DNA of 64,000 nt from positions 30,569,259 through 30,633,258 of the forward strand of contig CAIIXF020000009.1 in the NCBI GenBank assembly GCA_903813345.2, in the 5' to 3' direction. Of the stretch, positions 22,873-34,981 are shown piece after piece. The notes below the pieces were generated by a model. The model did no database searches and was not told the origin of the DNA. It saw only the letters and a program-made list of their open reading frames with translations. Each line of letters begins with the position of its first letter. The stretch's first letter is position 1. Made by a program: the position numbers and the translations under genes. This DNA comes from Owenia fusiformis (taxonomy: Eukaryota > Annelida > Polychaeta > Sabellida > Oweniidae).

Positions 22873-24071
22873 CACTCCCCTCCATAAGTTTGGCAGCCTT
22901 TTCATCCCAATTGAACTACGTGTTAAAGCCTATCACTTTGAATTTTTATTTACTTAACCTGCGGTGAAAATACTTATGCTATTGATAGAAACGTATTTTG
23001 ACCTTATTTCAAATACCTCCAAATTTCCTCATTTTTTTCCTCAATTGCAATGAGTCGAAAATTGATGATAATTTTAATGATTTTTTAAAAATCGACATTC
23101 CCATGTAAAACAATGGGAAATGGTGGGTTCGGGGCAAATTGGAAATCAGGATATCCATTCAGTAAAAGATTCAGCAAAAAAAAATTTTATAGAAAATTGA
23201 ATTAGAACTTTTTTGTACACTATAAATGTTCAGTTTACTTGATGAATACCAAAATTACAGAGCTTTAAAGTCATTTTTGAAAATCATTTTTCGCCTCCTG
23301 GTTATTTCAATGGGAGAGCTTTTTTGAAAAATAATTTTGACTTTAAAGACCTATAACTTTGTTGAACCTGAAAAAACGCATCAATTTTAAAAAAATAAAG
23401 CTAGCAAATTCAATTGCCTACCCAACTTGTATTTTTTCAAGGACTCTTCTGTCATATGACCTGCGGCAATCCTACCATTTTTAATTGGTTAACATGGGAA
23501 TGTCGATTTTCAAAAATTCATCATGGTGGGTTCGGGGCAAATTGGAAAGATTCAGCAAAAAAATATTTTTATATAGAAAATTGAATTGTCTAACTTTTTT
23601 GTACACTAAATGTTTAGTTTACTTGATGAATACTGAAGTTACAGAGCTCCAAAGTCATTTTTGAAAATCATTTTTCGCCTCCTGTTTTTTTCAATGGGAG
23701 AGGTTTTTTTGAAAAACAATTTTGACTTTAAAGACCTATAAGTTTGTTGAACCTGAAGAAACGCATCAATTCTTTTTAAATAAAGCTAGCAAATTCAATT
23801 GCCTACCCAACTTGTATTTTTTCAAGGACTCTTCTGTCATATGACTTGCGGCAATCCTACCATTTCTCATTGGTTAACATGGGAATGTCGATTTTCAAAC
23901 ATTCATCAAAATCATCAATTTTCGACCTATTGTTATTGAGGAAAAAATTGAGAAAATCAATAGTATAAGTATATTCATCGCAGGTTAAGTAAATAAAAAT
24001 TCAAAAGTAAAGAGACTTTAACACGTAGTTCAACGGGGGAGCTAAGGCTGCCAAACTTATGGAGGGGAGTG
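22873..24071. mobile_element. Non-autonomous Tc1/mariner-type element with long inverted repeats
   Basis: The element is flanked by TA on both sides (22871-22872 and 24072-24073). The ends read CACTCCCCTCCATAAGTTTG in inverted orientation, and similarity between the ends continues for over 200 bp with gaps. TA duplication and the CCCTCCATAAGTTTGG-like end are typical of Tc1/mariner elements. No transposase frame is present. The interior holds a tandem duplication of about 400 bp. Confidence 0.85.
23121..23915 (+). repeat. Tandem duplication (about 403 bp) inside the Tc1-like element
   Basis: A block beginning TGGTGGGTTCGGGGCAAATT at 23121 recurs at 23524 and the two stay alignable for most of their length, including TTTTTCGCCTCCTG and CTTCTGTCATATGAC. 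The second unit is somewhat shorter. Half-units also resemble each other in inverse orientation (TTTTTGAAAATCA / TGATTTTT-type). Confidence 0.85.
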
Positions 24072-24751
24072 TATGACCAACGATGTACTAGATTAGTTCA
24101 GTAGACGGTGCTGATAGACTTCTGTGGATTCATTGAAGAAAATTTGTAATTAAAACAACATGTGGCATGGATCCTAAGAAATATATTCGTGTTACGATTA
24201 TCGTTAAAGTTACATGCAGTGTATATCAGGAATACAAATTAACCATATATTTGTTTGATTAATTCTCAATTGCTTAGAGTAAACGAGATGTATTTCATGT
24301 TGATTGACATAGTATTAAATTGTATTTTATGTTAGCGTGTGACACCATGTTATTGGTCTATTAATTTAGACTTGATGACACTCTCTGTCAATATAATCCA
24401 AGCCAAGCCCCTTCAATCTAATCGCATAATCGATGATGGATCTTTGAATTGAGAAGCAAAGACATCATGGCTGTATTCGAAGCAATCGTATACGTTGGCG
24501 TGGTCAATATCACCTTAATTCTAGCATTGACCTTTAAAGCGCCAATATGCCAAATGTTAAATCATTTTATGTGTAAAACATATATTATATTCTAACATCT
24601 AATAACAAATTACATCGACCTCAAATTATTTTATGACGTAAAGGAACAAATTGGAATCAAATTGGGTTCATAAACAAGACACATACCAAGGCTACCATTC
24701 AAAGTAATGCCATAACACTGTTGTTTTGCATTTGTACAAAATATACTTTTT

Positions 24752-24843
24752 AGTGGTGCTCGGCGTCTGTAACAACGTTAGGCGGTCGCCGTCTGTAACA
24801 AATGGCAGGTAGTGATATTCTGCATGTTAATGCCTTGTCTTTC
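24752..24843 (+). repeat. Internally deleted copy of the DR4-rich repeat family
   Basis: This 90-bp copy joins the head of the family (GTGGTGCTCGGCGTCTGTAA, with CGTCTGTAACAA present twice) directly to its tail (GGTAGTGATATTCTGCATG and AATGCCTTGT). The internal array with AGGTCA motifs is absent. Its existence helps define both ends of the family. Confidence 0.65.
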
Positions 24844-27545
24844 GAATTATACTACTACTAGGGGGATTCAAAAGTGCTGGACATAATATGTTCCACCTTT
24901 TTAGGATAAGTCTTGGTATTTGCTTACATTGATCTCCACCAAATGTATTCAACCTTGATATACCTTATATCTTTAACATTAACTTTTTCCCGGCGTCGTT
25001 TGCATGATTTTAAGAAGTACATGAAATTAATAGATGTTATCTGTCACCATGTTTTGCTGTTTTGTGCGTTTCTGAAGCTGTATTTGAGTTTTGAGGCGGT
25101 GCTCCCTCAAAGGACTGCTAATATAAGATCACAAATGTCCGTTAAATCCTATTCTGTTCGTGATGAGAGAAACGTCCTGACCATTTAGTGATGCATGCAG
25201 TGAATCCTCAGATTCGACATTTGCTAATCGACGGCTACGCTAACCGATTACACTAACTTTGAAACTAGTGGTATAAAGCGGTGAATATAAGTATTGTTGT
25301 CTCACATTAATATTTACAGTTGAACAATGAAAATGAAATCATTTACAAAATAAAGTTATCTGAAACATACATTATTACATAAAAGTCATTGGACAATGAT
25401 GTAAAATAATACTGGTTTCAACATCTGACCTAAAAACTGCAAGAAACTGACTTGTCATTATGTCAAAGGTTGAATGAATTTCAAATAGAATGCCTGTTTC
25501 AAAAATTGTTTTTTGACTTTTACCTATGTAATGGTCAAAGTGGGTGGATAAGTAGTCCTAGAAGGTCCAACTAAAGAACTATATTTTTAATACAATCTTG
25601 AGGATCTACTGTTTGCTCAAGGGAGAAACAAAAACAAATGCGGTCTACATTCAATTGATATAAATACACACGTGTGTGTGGTGAGATGATTCCTAGTAGA
25701 TTAAACTGACAGTGTACACCTTGTATATTTTGCTACAGATCAACTGTGATTGAAATCGTGGAACAAATAAGGCCTTTCACATCTCTCAAAAGTTACGTTT
25801 TACATCAGTGCTTACATGGTAGGGTTAGAATCCTTTTATTCTCTAGTATATTGGTAATTTGAGGACATGCATTTAAGAACTGCGTGCACGGATGCACAAT
25901 GGATGCAACAGATAATATCATAAATGAACGGTCTAACTTTGATTGATATGCAGTGTGTATGGAGATAAGAAGCCGTGGCTGAATATTGCCCATGGTCCAG
26001 GGCAACGACTGACATCGGTAATTTAGTCTTCTTTGACACTATCCTAATTGAATCACGTAGTCAAATGAATGCTGCACAACCCGAAGATCGACATGAATAA
26101 TTTGATGTATGTACTTATTTACTTTTGGCATATGATGGGCAATTAGGTAATATATATAATACATAATAAATTAATATACAATATTTACATTTCAAACAAA
26201 GCGTATATTTCTTGTATATCTCGGTTGCTATTTCTAAACCAGTGATTTGGTCTGAGCTATTAATGATACTATTTAGTTAAAATAATAGATTAATTCTAAA
26301 ACGCAAGATCAAGTGTGAAGTTCCCTCCTGGGTGTAAACAAATTCCCTCCTCAATCACAAATGCTTAGGTTGGCAATTTCCTCAGCATGGGTAACTGTTA
26401 AAACCATTATTTGGGCTTCACTGCTCTACTTAGATTATTTAATTCAGATTTTTTTGCATCAGAATACATTCCCAAAATCTAATTCCCTTAATACAAAAGT
26501 TAACTGTCGCCATTCTTATATTTGATATCCTCTGTGGGATGTTCATTGTTTCTGGGACTTAAGCATAGGGCTGGGGAAAAGTACAAGTAAGCTAATAGGC
26601 TATAGAAAAAGACAAGTAAAAAACAACAGAAATATGCGTTTTGAAAAAGTTGCTAGTCATGCCATTTTCTCCCTACTACATGTAGTTTCAATTTTTGCTT
26701 TTTGTTTTCTCAACTATTTTCATCTGGATGGGTATTTGATTTTACAAATCTAAAAATGAATTCTATATAGAAATGTCTGTATTTTAACATGGATAATACA
26801 GTTATATATTTAAAAGTTACATATCTATATAAAGCCCTTTGTTCAAATAAAGTTTGATGACAAACTTCAGTCTAACCCAATCCGATTGCAAGGTTTTATT
26901 CACTCCATATGAATAACTTCTCTTCCAGTTGCAGATTTTTTGATAGTCACTGATTTAAAAAACACATTTCATGAAAACTACAGATTTAGATTTTAGTAAA
27001 TTGAAGTCTGCATATTGTAATACCCTAGTGGAGATATTTGATAGAATATACAAAGCATAGCAACCAAACTGTTAAAAAGAGGTTCTGGTTGTTACTTTCT
27101 GTCACTTTTTTACTGACTTAGTACTACCAGTATTTCCCCCTCTGCCTATGGTCCTTACTTGTCTCTTTTGTGGACCAACAGTTTTTTCTGTTGTAGTTCA
27201 AATATTTGTTTTCTTTGACGGTTTTGTTTCTATCATTGTTCTATTGCAATGCGATTGAAGCGGGTTGCTGGTGTGGTGCAAGTATCAGAGTGAAAAAGTT
27301 GGCAGGTTTCGAATTTTTTTGATCGTGTGTTATGGTAATTGATAGGAATGCTATGCATGCCAGGAGTCTATAATATGGGATGGAATGGTGTTAGGTAGAG
27401 CGTGAAGCAGCTGTTTGTTGATAGTCGTGATTAGAGCATCCTGAACCAACTCTGTACATGGATAGAAACTTTGTAGAAATCGTTAAAGTACAGTGAAGAC
27501 CTAAAATTGATGTATCGAGAGGGTAGTGGTGAATTAGTGAATATT
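24844..27545. other. No supported gene
   Basis: AT-rich sequence. Open frames at 24913-25188 (+) and 25805-26039 (minus) look like chance frames. A CACACGTGTGTGTG tract lies near 25665. Confidence 0.4.
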
Positions 27546-28003
27546 AAGAAAGTTTTATTTTGTCGACAATGACACGCCAAAATCTTTGCAATAGTATCGA
27601 ACAAGAGAACAGACTACTAATAGTATTATTTTGTTGACAAAGACACATCAAAACTGTTTCGATTGGGGTATTCTTTAAGGTGGCATCTGAAAGGAGAACA
27701 GACTATTTTGTTGACGATGATAAATCAAAACTATTTCGATAAGGGTATTTTTCAAAATTGTATCCATAAGAGATCAGATATTTTGTTGACGATGATCGAC
27801 AAACAAACAAGGGTATCTTTCAATACAAAGCCACACCAAAAACGATTTCGATGCGTGTATTCTCCAAGGTGGTATTTTCGATGCATGTATTCTCCAAGAT
27901 GGTATGCATTAAGAAAACCGACTATTTTATTGACAAAGACACAAACTATTTCGATGCGTATATTCTCTAAGATGATATCCAAGAAGTGAACAGATTACTT
28001 TTG
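27546..28003 (+). repeat. Degenerate tandem array, about 75-85-bp units
   Basis: Diverged units share TTTTGTTGACGATGA/AAGACA, AACTATTTCGATG and GTATTCTCCAAGATGGTAT. Roughly five or six units are visible with variable length. The 108-codon + strand frame and 76-codon minus frame across it follow from the repetition. Confidence 0.75.
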
Positions 28004-28091
28004 TTTAGCAATGTGCATTTATCAACGACCAATCACAATATTGCCTTGAATTTCGGAGACTGGTCGTGCAATGTATGAACCACCTTGTTAC

Positions 28092-28259
28092 TGTAGATGT
28101 AATCTTTCGAGGCGTGCTTTCTTCATTATACTCAGATTTCATAATGTCCATCTTATCATCTAAATCTACATGTAATCTGAACCCATCTATTTGAAAAATA
28201 GTCCCAAACTTCTTTAGCAGCATGGCAAATGTAACAACAAGGAAAGGATTGTCTTTCAT
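28092..28259 (-). CDS. Candidate coding exon, minus strand
   Basis: Read on the minus strand, a frame from ATG at 28259 gives 56 codons ending at a donor-like ACA then GTAACA at 28091, phase 0. The peptide has balanced composition (KKFGTIFQIDGFRLHVDLDD, then KMDIMKSEYNEESTPRK), unlike chance AT-rich frames, with an alternating hydrophobic first half and a charged second half. The ATG has a purine at -3, and the in-frame stop is 21 bases upstream, so it could be a first exon. The donor is not strong. The frame continues beyond it to 28005 if unspliced. The family is not recognised. Confidence 0.3.
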
Positions 28260-30326
28260 TTCCCTAGTCTCCCTAGCTTATTTTCCTCATCCGAAGGTGA
28301 TGTCAATTAATTTGCAAAAAACACCGAGTGTTTTGTAAAACATCTAATATTGCACAACATACTGTAGTTTATATATTAATAAATTATATTAGGAAGTAAA
28401 CAGGCTAGACGTTCTGTGTCACCCTGTATATCGTATACTATTTTTATCAAAAAATCACAGTGACGGACGTGACCCCCATATAAGAAGTACTACATTATAC
28501 TGTATATGATTTAATGATTATTGAGAGTTGCACCACACATTAAATCATTCCCATATAGAAAATCTGCGTATTAACAATACTTCAAATGTTATGATGACTA
28601 AAGGACTCATTTGAATAGTATTCATTCAAATCATGAATTACAAATTACCCCAGTTGTGCTTACACAGTAGATTAGAGTGACATATTAAACGATAATGTCG
28701 AATCATGTAAAACTGTTAACATTACAAGGAATCCCCCAAGATATAACATAAACCTTCAAGCGATCTTTATCGGTTGTTGCCCGGAATGTGAATTCCTGTG
28801 ATTTCCAAGATAGCAAATCTTCTCACGCCCTTGTGTTCTCGTCGCATGAGTAAACAGTGCCTTATCTAAACCAAGAAACATTCTAAACGTTGTATGTCTG
28901 CGGCAATAAACCCTCGTATTTCATCATAATAATAATTTAAGTGAATCCAACCAGAAAACAAATCCAATATTGTATTAAAAGAAACATTGTGGAGAATGAA
29001 ATATCGCTATAAAGGCTTGCGTTATGAGCCAAACGAGTATTTAAAGGAGTACCGAACTGAGAAACTATCGAGTGTGACTATTAAAGAATATTTAGAATAA
29101 TTGATCCAATCTTTTTGATGCTGTACACGCCTTTTGAATCAATCACTTGGCGCATAGTATTGAAGTTTAGGTATATGTAATGCACTCAACAACTTATCTC
29201 ATAACTATGGAAAGTTTATCCAGAAACGTATGCCGTTCAATTAAGAAAATCCAATTTTGCGAGAATTCGCGGCAAAAGATCTATGTCCATGGATTGCCTC
29301 TGTCCCAGATGAATTTCTGATAAAAGTAAATTTACGCAATAAAAAAGTATATTGGACAATTTATTGTGATTGATGTATTTTTTCAATCACCTTTAGAAAT
29401 ATTTTATGAAGGTAAAGTGCGAATTATTTGTAACATTGAATTCTCATTGGATTTTCGTTTTCGTGCTTTGTTACTCATTATAAAAGGCGAAAAAAGTAAT
29501 TTCATGAGACATTCATCCGGAACAGAAGCAACCCATTAGCAAAGTATTAATCGTTTATGTGTAAAAATTCAAAGTCGTGAATTATTGAAAACTGCGTGTT
29601 CCAATTGAATAAAATGGATTTAAATAGTCTCCCTGGATAGTAGTTACCACAAGAAAGATATAGTTGATTTGTATGCCATCTTTTGGCCCACGTCAAATTT
29701 TATCACCCATTATTGCGGTTTTATACCGAAATACGTGTTATCCAATGGTTTAGAAGATTTCTTCCAGGTTGAATAGCTCTTGTGGGGTCAATATTAAGCA
29801 AATGGCATTGTAATAATTAAGTTCTGCGAGTTTACATATCACGGGCGATATTACTTTATCATGCTCCCGGGGTTTTTTTCTACCTCATTAGTGTAAAAAT
29901 ATGAATGGAACCGTACCTATCTCATCCATCATCACCATGCGCTAAGCAAGTCATGCGTTGTGTACGACATCAAAGAAAGGTATACATAGCTGTACCTGCT
30001 GCTCAAACAGTACTGTAAACGAGTACAACTGAGCTGATGTGATATGATATTTACACATTCATTTATTAAGAAAATTTTCACTGCATCTCGCTTGTGGAAT
30101 CTAATTAGAAAGATATACCACTATATCAGATTGGCTACAGGAATTGTTAAGTAATGATGAATTGTATTTAACTACTTTCTTGTATATGAATGTTCTGAAT
30201 GAAATCTTGATTAATTTCCGTTTTATTGTGGTCACTCTGATCGCTCAAAGTAGTTCAGTCTTTGCGTTTTTGGATGCGCATATTTCTCCTGGCTTATATT
30301 TGCCAAATTGAATCGAATGACAGAGC
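28260..30326. other. No supported gene
   Basis: AT-rich sequence with no exon candidate, RNA gene or repeat that I could support. Confidence 0.4.
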
Positions 30327-30675
30327 CACTGGTACTCACCTAGTTACGCTGACGATACAAGATGGGAGAACTTCCGGGCTTCGTTTTCGTTAAGATATTT
30401 TTATTTCTTGATTTTAAATCACTTATAAGTCAAGTAACAAAAGCGAGGGACTAAATGTGTGAATTTTGTCTTCGTTAATATACCAAACATAGAACCGCCT
30501 GCATATTCTCAAACTATACTATCTTCCTCAACTTTGAGCCAAATTATTGTCCACAACTTGACTTACAAGTGGTGTAAAATCGAGAAATAAAAATATCTTA
30601 CCGAAAACGAATCCCGGAAGTTCTTCCATCTTGTTACGTTGACGTATCGTCAGCGTAACCAGGTGAGTACCAGTG
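30327..30675. mobile_element. 349-bp MITE with about 105-bp inverted repeats and a 5-bp target duplication
   Basis: Inverted ends begin CACTGGTACTCACC and run through GAACTTCCGGG, CGTTTTCG and AAGATATTTTTATTTCT. The right arm holds an extra short segment (ACGTTGACGTATCGTCAGCG-like). The flanks carry the 5-bp direct repeat AGAGC (30322-30326 and 30676-30680). A 5-bp duplication with CACT ends could point to a Transib-like origin, but the termini are not a clear match. No coding capacity. Confidence 0.85.
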
Positions 30676-30904
30676 AGAGCACTAGAGTTGTACGGTTAAT
30701 ACAGACCAATGATGCCCAAAATAAGAAGACTATGTTTCATTCTTTCAACTTGAGAGAATTTATCAATACCATGTCAAGCTGTTTGCTCTTGATGCAAATA
30801 TATATTTGAACTTTTGGAATTATTCACCAAGTGGTAGTTTAAGAGCGGTAAAACATGATGTATGTAAGTTATTTAGTTTATTACACTTAGTGATTTTTGT
30901 TATC

Positions 30905-31235
30905 ATTATGTCACCACCACAAAGTGGTGACATATTGTAGTGGTCTCCGTTAGCGATCGGCGGTCGGAGACTGTAACAAATTCCTACAACTTCCAATAAT
31001 TTAACAAATACTGTATAGACTGACAATAGTTTTCAAAATCATCTTCATGTTTTCAGAAGTTCAAATCTGACTTTATATTTAACATTTGACCTTCAGTGAC
31101 TTTTTCAAGGTCGAAAAGGTCTTTTTCAACTTGCTTCAAATTGACCAATTTGTTTTTTCACAATTATCTTTAAGTTATCGGAAGTTCAAATCTGACTTAA
31201 CATTTGAGATTTGACCTTCTTTTATCCCAGGCTTT
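30905..31235 (+). repeat. Head-end partial copy of the DR4-rich repeat family
   Basis: Begins with a perfect 10-bp hairpin (ATGTCACCAC at 30908-30917 pairing with GTGGTGACAT at 30924-30933). The family head follows (GGTCTCCG, GATCGGCGGTCGG, CTGTAACAAATTC), then about one and a half internal units with GTTCAAATCTGACTT and GACCTTCAGTGAC. The tail is missing. Confidence 0.75.
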
Positions 31236-31415
31236 ACTACTCTAACGCTTTTGAAATGCATGCATGTGTATCACTTGGTAACAATTTCTCTTTTATCTAT
31301 CCCCAAATGTGGTTATGTTAATTTAAACTTAGGATCAGAGAAGTAAATCTGCCCTTCAGACAATGTTTGATAGCTCTGCCTTAGTATTAGTTATAGAAAC
31401 AAGAGTTCTGGGGCA

Positions 31416-31555
31416 CTTTAACATGGAGTCCAATGGGGAGGTATACGAATTTTCGTAGCCTCCCTGTGCACGAGTCTTTTAACATGGAGTCCAATGGAGA
31501 GGCACATCTGTTAGCCTCCCTGAGCTCGGGAGGCACAAACCGACCCCCCCCCCCC
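31416..31555 (+). repeat. 61-bp tandem duplication followed by a C12 tract
   Basis: Two units share TTAACATGGAGTCCAATGG and GCCTCCCTG and are offset by 61 bp. A run of twelve C follows at 31544-31555. The longer open frame through here is a by-product. Confidence 0.7.
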
Positions 31556-32931
31556 AGTCTTTTAACAATCTTTTCCCGAAGTGCTTATTTCGAGGTTTTG
31601 CTTTGGCAACGCTTAGTAAAAAATCTAAGTGATTGACCTCCCTTCATTTGATATTTTTGTTTTCTTGGAGCGTTTTAAATGATATAAAAATTTAAGAAAA
31701 ATATATATCTAGAAATATTTAATAAATGTGAGTGACATATACAATAAGCACATGTTTTCTTATTCACCATAAGTGTAACTGTTTAATTGCGACATTTCAG
31801 AGAAAAATGATATGCAGGAAAATTGACCCCCGAAGATGCCTGTATTAATTGAAATTTTGCTGTGTTTTAATGGCCTGCAAAATGGTTGGGGTATGGGATT
31901 GGTATACCTTTTGGGCTTATTCCAGTTGCCATTTTAATCAAATAAATGGTGACATATATCACCTTTAAGGTTGAAATGTCGCCACGGTGGTACCAAACTA
32001 CTATACAAAAGGAAAAATAAGTGGCAAAATAATGGTTTGCAAATTCACCACTTGCCACAATCAACCTCACTGTTAACAAATCGACCGAGGTCTGTTTTCC
32101 ACCAAACTTGGTCCAACTACCACTCGGTAGGTATTCAAATCAAATTACCAAAGCCTTATAGTTAGCGTGGCAACCGTGAAATTATGAGTAAAACGAGGGC
32201 AAAAACAACCAAACTTATCATAATGGCACTAATTTTATAAAGTATTTCGAGACATGCAAATTTCTTTAACTTCATTATCGTCTAGAACACTCCTGGACAA
32301 CAAAAATGTTAAAAATTAGGGGTAGCCAGGGTTTCATTTTATCGACAAAATCGTATTTCGCGGCAAACTGTTTCAACCACACACGTCATGTCACGTGACG
32401 TAAGATTTCTCTTCTGAAAATGAAATCAGTTTTGCCGCGAAAATAGACGCGCACTGACTTGTCAAATCAAAGAAAAATAAAAAAGTGAAAAAAAAATCCA
32501 AAAATACCCGATATCATGATAAAATGAACTTTTGGAATTGTTGATGGTTCACCATCGTAAAGGGTCGCCTTCATGCGGTAAGATGGCATAGATATATCTT
32601 AATCGAGTAAAATGGTTTGAGTACAGCTTTAAGGAATTCCGAGACACCAAATCATTAGGGACTCCGAGACACAGAATCATTAGAATCAATGTCTACAAAT
32701 CATACGCCAAATGATGATCATCGTGATTGGAGATTTTAAAAATTATTCACCAGTTTGAGATTACAATCCATAGTTTGTATGTGTTAAATGCCTTATGGGT
32801 TTAACATCTATCATAGTAATTTCCGATCATCATGCTTTTACATTTTTTCATTGTTCTACTCATCTCACTAGAATGTCATTGTTATTAGTAGGCTAGGTAG
32901 TCTTATTCATATCTAAAACAACATACTATTA
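31556..32931. other. No supported gene
   Basis: AT-rich sequence. GCGGCAAA and TTTGCCGCG form an inverted pair at 32360-32440 around TCACGTGACG, but no end structure or coding frame is apparent. Confidence 0.35.
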
Positions 32932-34432
32932 ACTTGTCACCACCAAAAAGTGATGACATATTGTATTGGTCTCCGTTTTTTGACGGCGGTTGGCGATCAG
33001 CGTCTGTAACAAATTCTTACAACTTACAATAACTTATAGACTGGCCTAAATTTTTTTCAAAATCAGCAACGAGTTATCAGAAGTCCAAATCTGACTTTAG
33101 ATTTGAGATTTGACCTTCCATGACCTTCTCAAGGTCAAAAAGGTCTCTTTTCAACTTGCTTCAAATTGACCGTTTTTTCACGACCACCTACAAGTTGTCA
33201 GAAGTTCAAATCTGACTTTAGATTTGAGGTTTGACCTTCAATGACCGACTTCTTCTTCTTCATATTGTTACCACCAAATGACCAAAACGTGGTGATATAT
33301 TGTTATGGTCTCCTTTTTTGACGGCTGTTGGCGATCGGCGTCTGTAACAAATTCTTACAACTTCCAATAACTTAACGAATACTGTTTAGACTGACTTGAA
33401 TTTTTTCAAAATCATCTACAAGTTATCAGAAGTTCAAATTTGACTTTGGATTTGAGATTTGACCTTCAATGACCTTTTCAAGGTCAAAAAAGGTCTCCGT
33501 TTTTTTGACGGCGGTTGGCGATCGGTGTCTGTAACAAATTCTTACAACTTCCAATAACTTAACAAATACCGTTTAGACCGACTTCAATTTTTTTCAAATC
33601 CATCAACAAGTTCTCAGGAGTTCAAATCTGACTTTAGATTTGACCTGCAATGACCTTCTCAAGGTCAAAAAAGGTCAAAAGGGTATTTTTCAACTTACTT
33701 CAAATTGGCTTACTTCAAATTGATTTTTTTTCAAAATCATCAAAAAGTTATCAGAAGTTCAAATATGACTTTAGATTTGAGATTTGACCTTCAATGACCT
33801 TCTCAAGGTCAAAAAAGGTCAAAATAGTCCTTTCAACTTGCTTCAAATTGACCATTTTTTCAAAATCCTCTATAAGTTATCAGAAGTTCAAATCTGACTT
33901 TATAGTTGGGATTTGACCTTCAATGACCTTCTCAAGGTAAAAAAGGTATAAATTGATCAATTTTTTCAACACCATCTACAAGTTGTAAGAAGTTCAAATC
34001 TGACTTTAGATTTAACCTTCAATGACCTTCTCAAGGTCAAAAAAGGTCAAAAAGGTATTTTTCAACTTGCTTCAAATTGACCAATCTTTTTTCAAAATCA
34101 TCTACAAGTTATCAGAAGTTCAAATCTGACTTTAAATTTGACCTTCAATGACCTTCTCAACCTTCAATGACATCCTCAAGGTCAAAAAGGTATTTTTCAT
34201 CTTGCTTCAAATTGACCATCATCTACAAGTTCTCAGAAGTTCAAAGTTTAGATTTGAGATTTCACCTCCTATGACCTTAGGGTCAAAATAGATCTTTTTT
34301 CAACTTGCTTCAAGCTTATTTTTCAAAATCATCTCCAAGTTCTCAGAAATTCAAATCTGACTTTCAAAGATTGAACCCATTATATTGTGAGCAACAAGGT
34401 AGTGACATTTTGTCATGTTCATGCCTTGTTTG
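32932..34432 (+). repeat. DR4-rich repeat family, long copy
   Basis: The copy starts with an imperfect hairpin (TGTCACCAC / GTGATGACA) and the head motif (GGTCTCCG, GACGGCGGTTGGCGATC, CGTCTGTAACAAATTCTTAC). The head recurs within the copy near 33266 and 33495. The interior is a tandem array of about 115-145-bp units, each with CAAGTTATCAGAAGTTCAAA, TCTGACTTTAGATTTGA, GACCTTCAATGACCTTCTC and AAGGTCAAAAAAGGTCA. It ends with a tail hairpin (AACAAGG ... TGACATTTTGTCA ... CCTTGTT). Other copies are at 24752, 30905 and 43121 (minus). No coding capacity is seen; I cannot place it in a named superfamily. Confidence 0.85.
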
Positions 34433-34979
34433 ACTTTGTGATACGCGTTGCCCTACATTTACCTATCGTAATCAAGTAACGTAAGATGTTTGGGAAAAGG
34501 AAAAAAGCAAGGATAAATGAGACAAGGTAATATTTCACGGTGAGTTCAAGAGACATGAGCGTGCGATTATTCATTTATCAACGTTTTTATTTTTTCTTAA
34601 AAATCAGTATTAAAGTGTTTATTACCAATGGCTAATGAAAGGGAAAGATGAAGTAAACGGTGCCAATTTTAATTAATTTGATTTCAAATTTCCAATGGTT
34701 AACGTCCAAATTGTTCAGCAACCATTGGCGGATCTGGAGGGAGGGCATCCTATTGATTTTCAAATCCGCCCCTGTAAACTGCATTTGATGCGGTTGATTT
34801 TTCATATCTAATGCCAAAGATATGAAACATCGATACTAGATCTTTAATAAGCAGCTATTGTTAGTTGACGTTTTTAATATTGACCGTTGGCCGTTACCGT
34901 TAGCAAACACTTGTCAAACACTCTACAGCGACCAGTAATGGTAGATGCATATCATGCTTAAAGCGTCGCAGAAGAAGTA
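34433..34979. other. No supported gene
   Basis: AT-rich sequence between the long repeat and the mariner element, without recognisable features. Confidence 0.4.
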
Positions 34980-34981
34980 TA

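Noticed and set aside
27663-27989. 108-codon + strand open frame
   Set aside because: Lies in a degenerate tandem array with repeats in the peptide.
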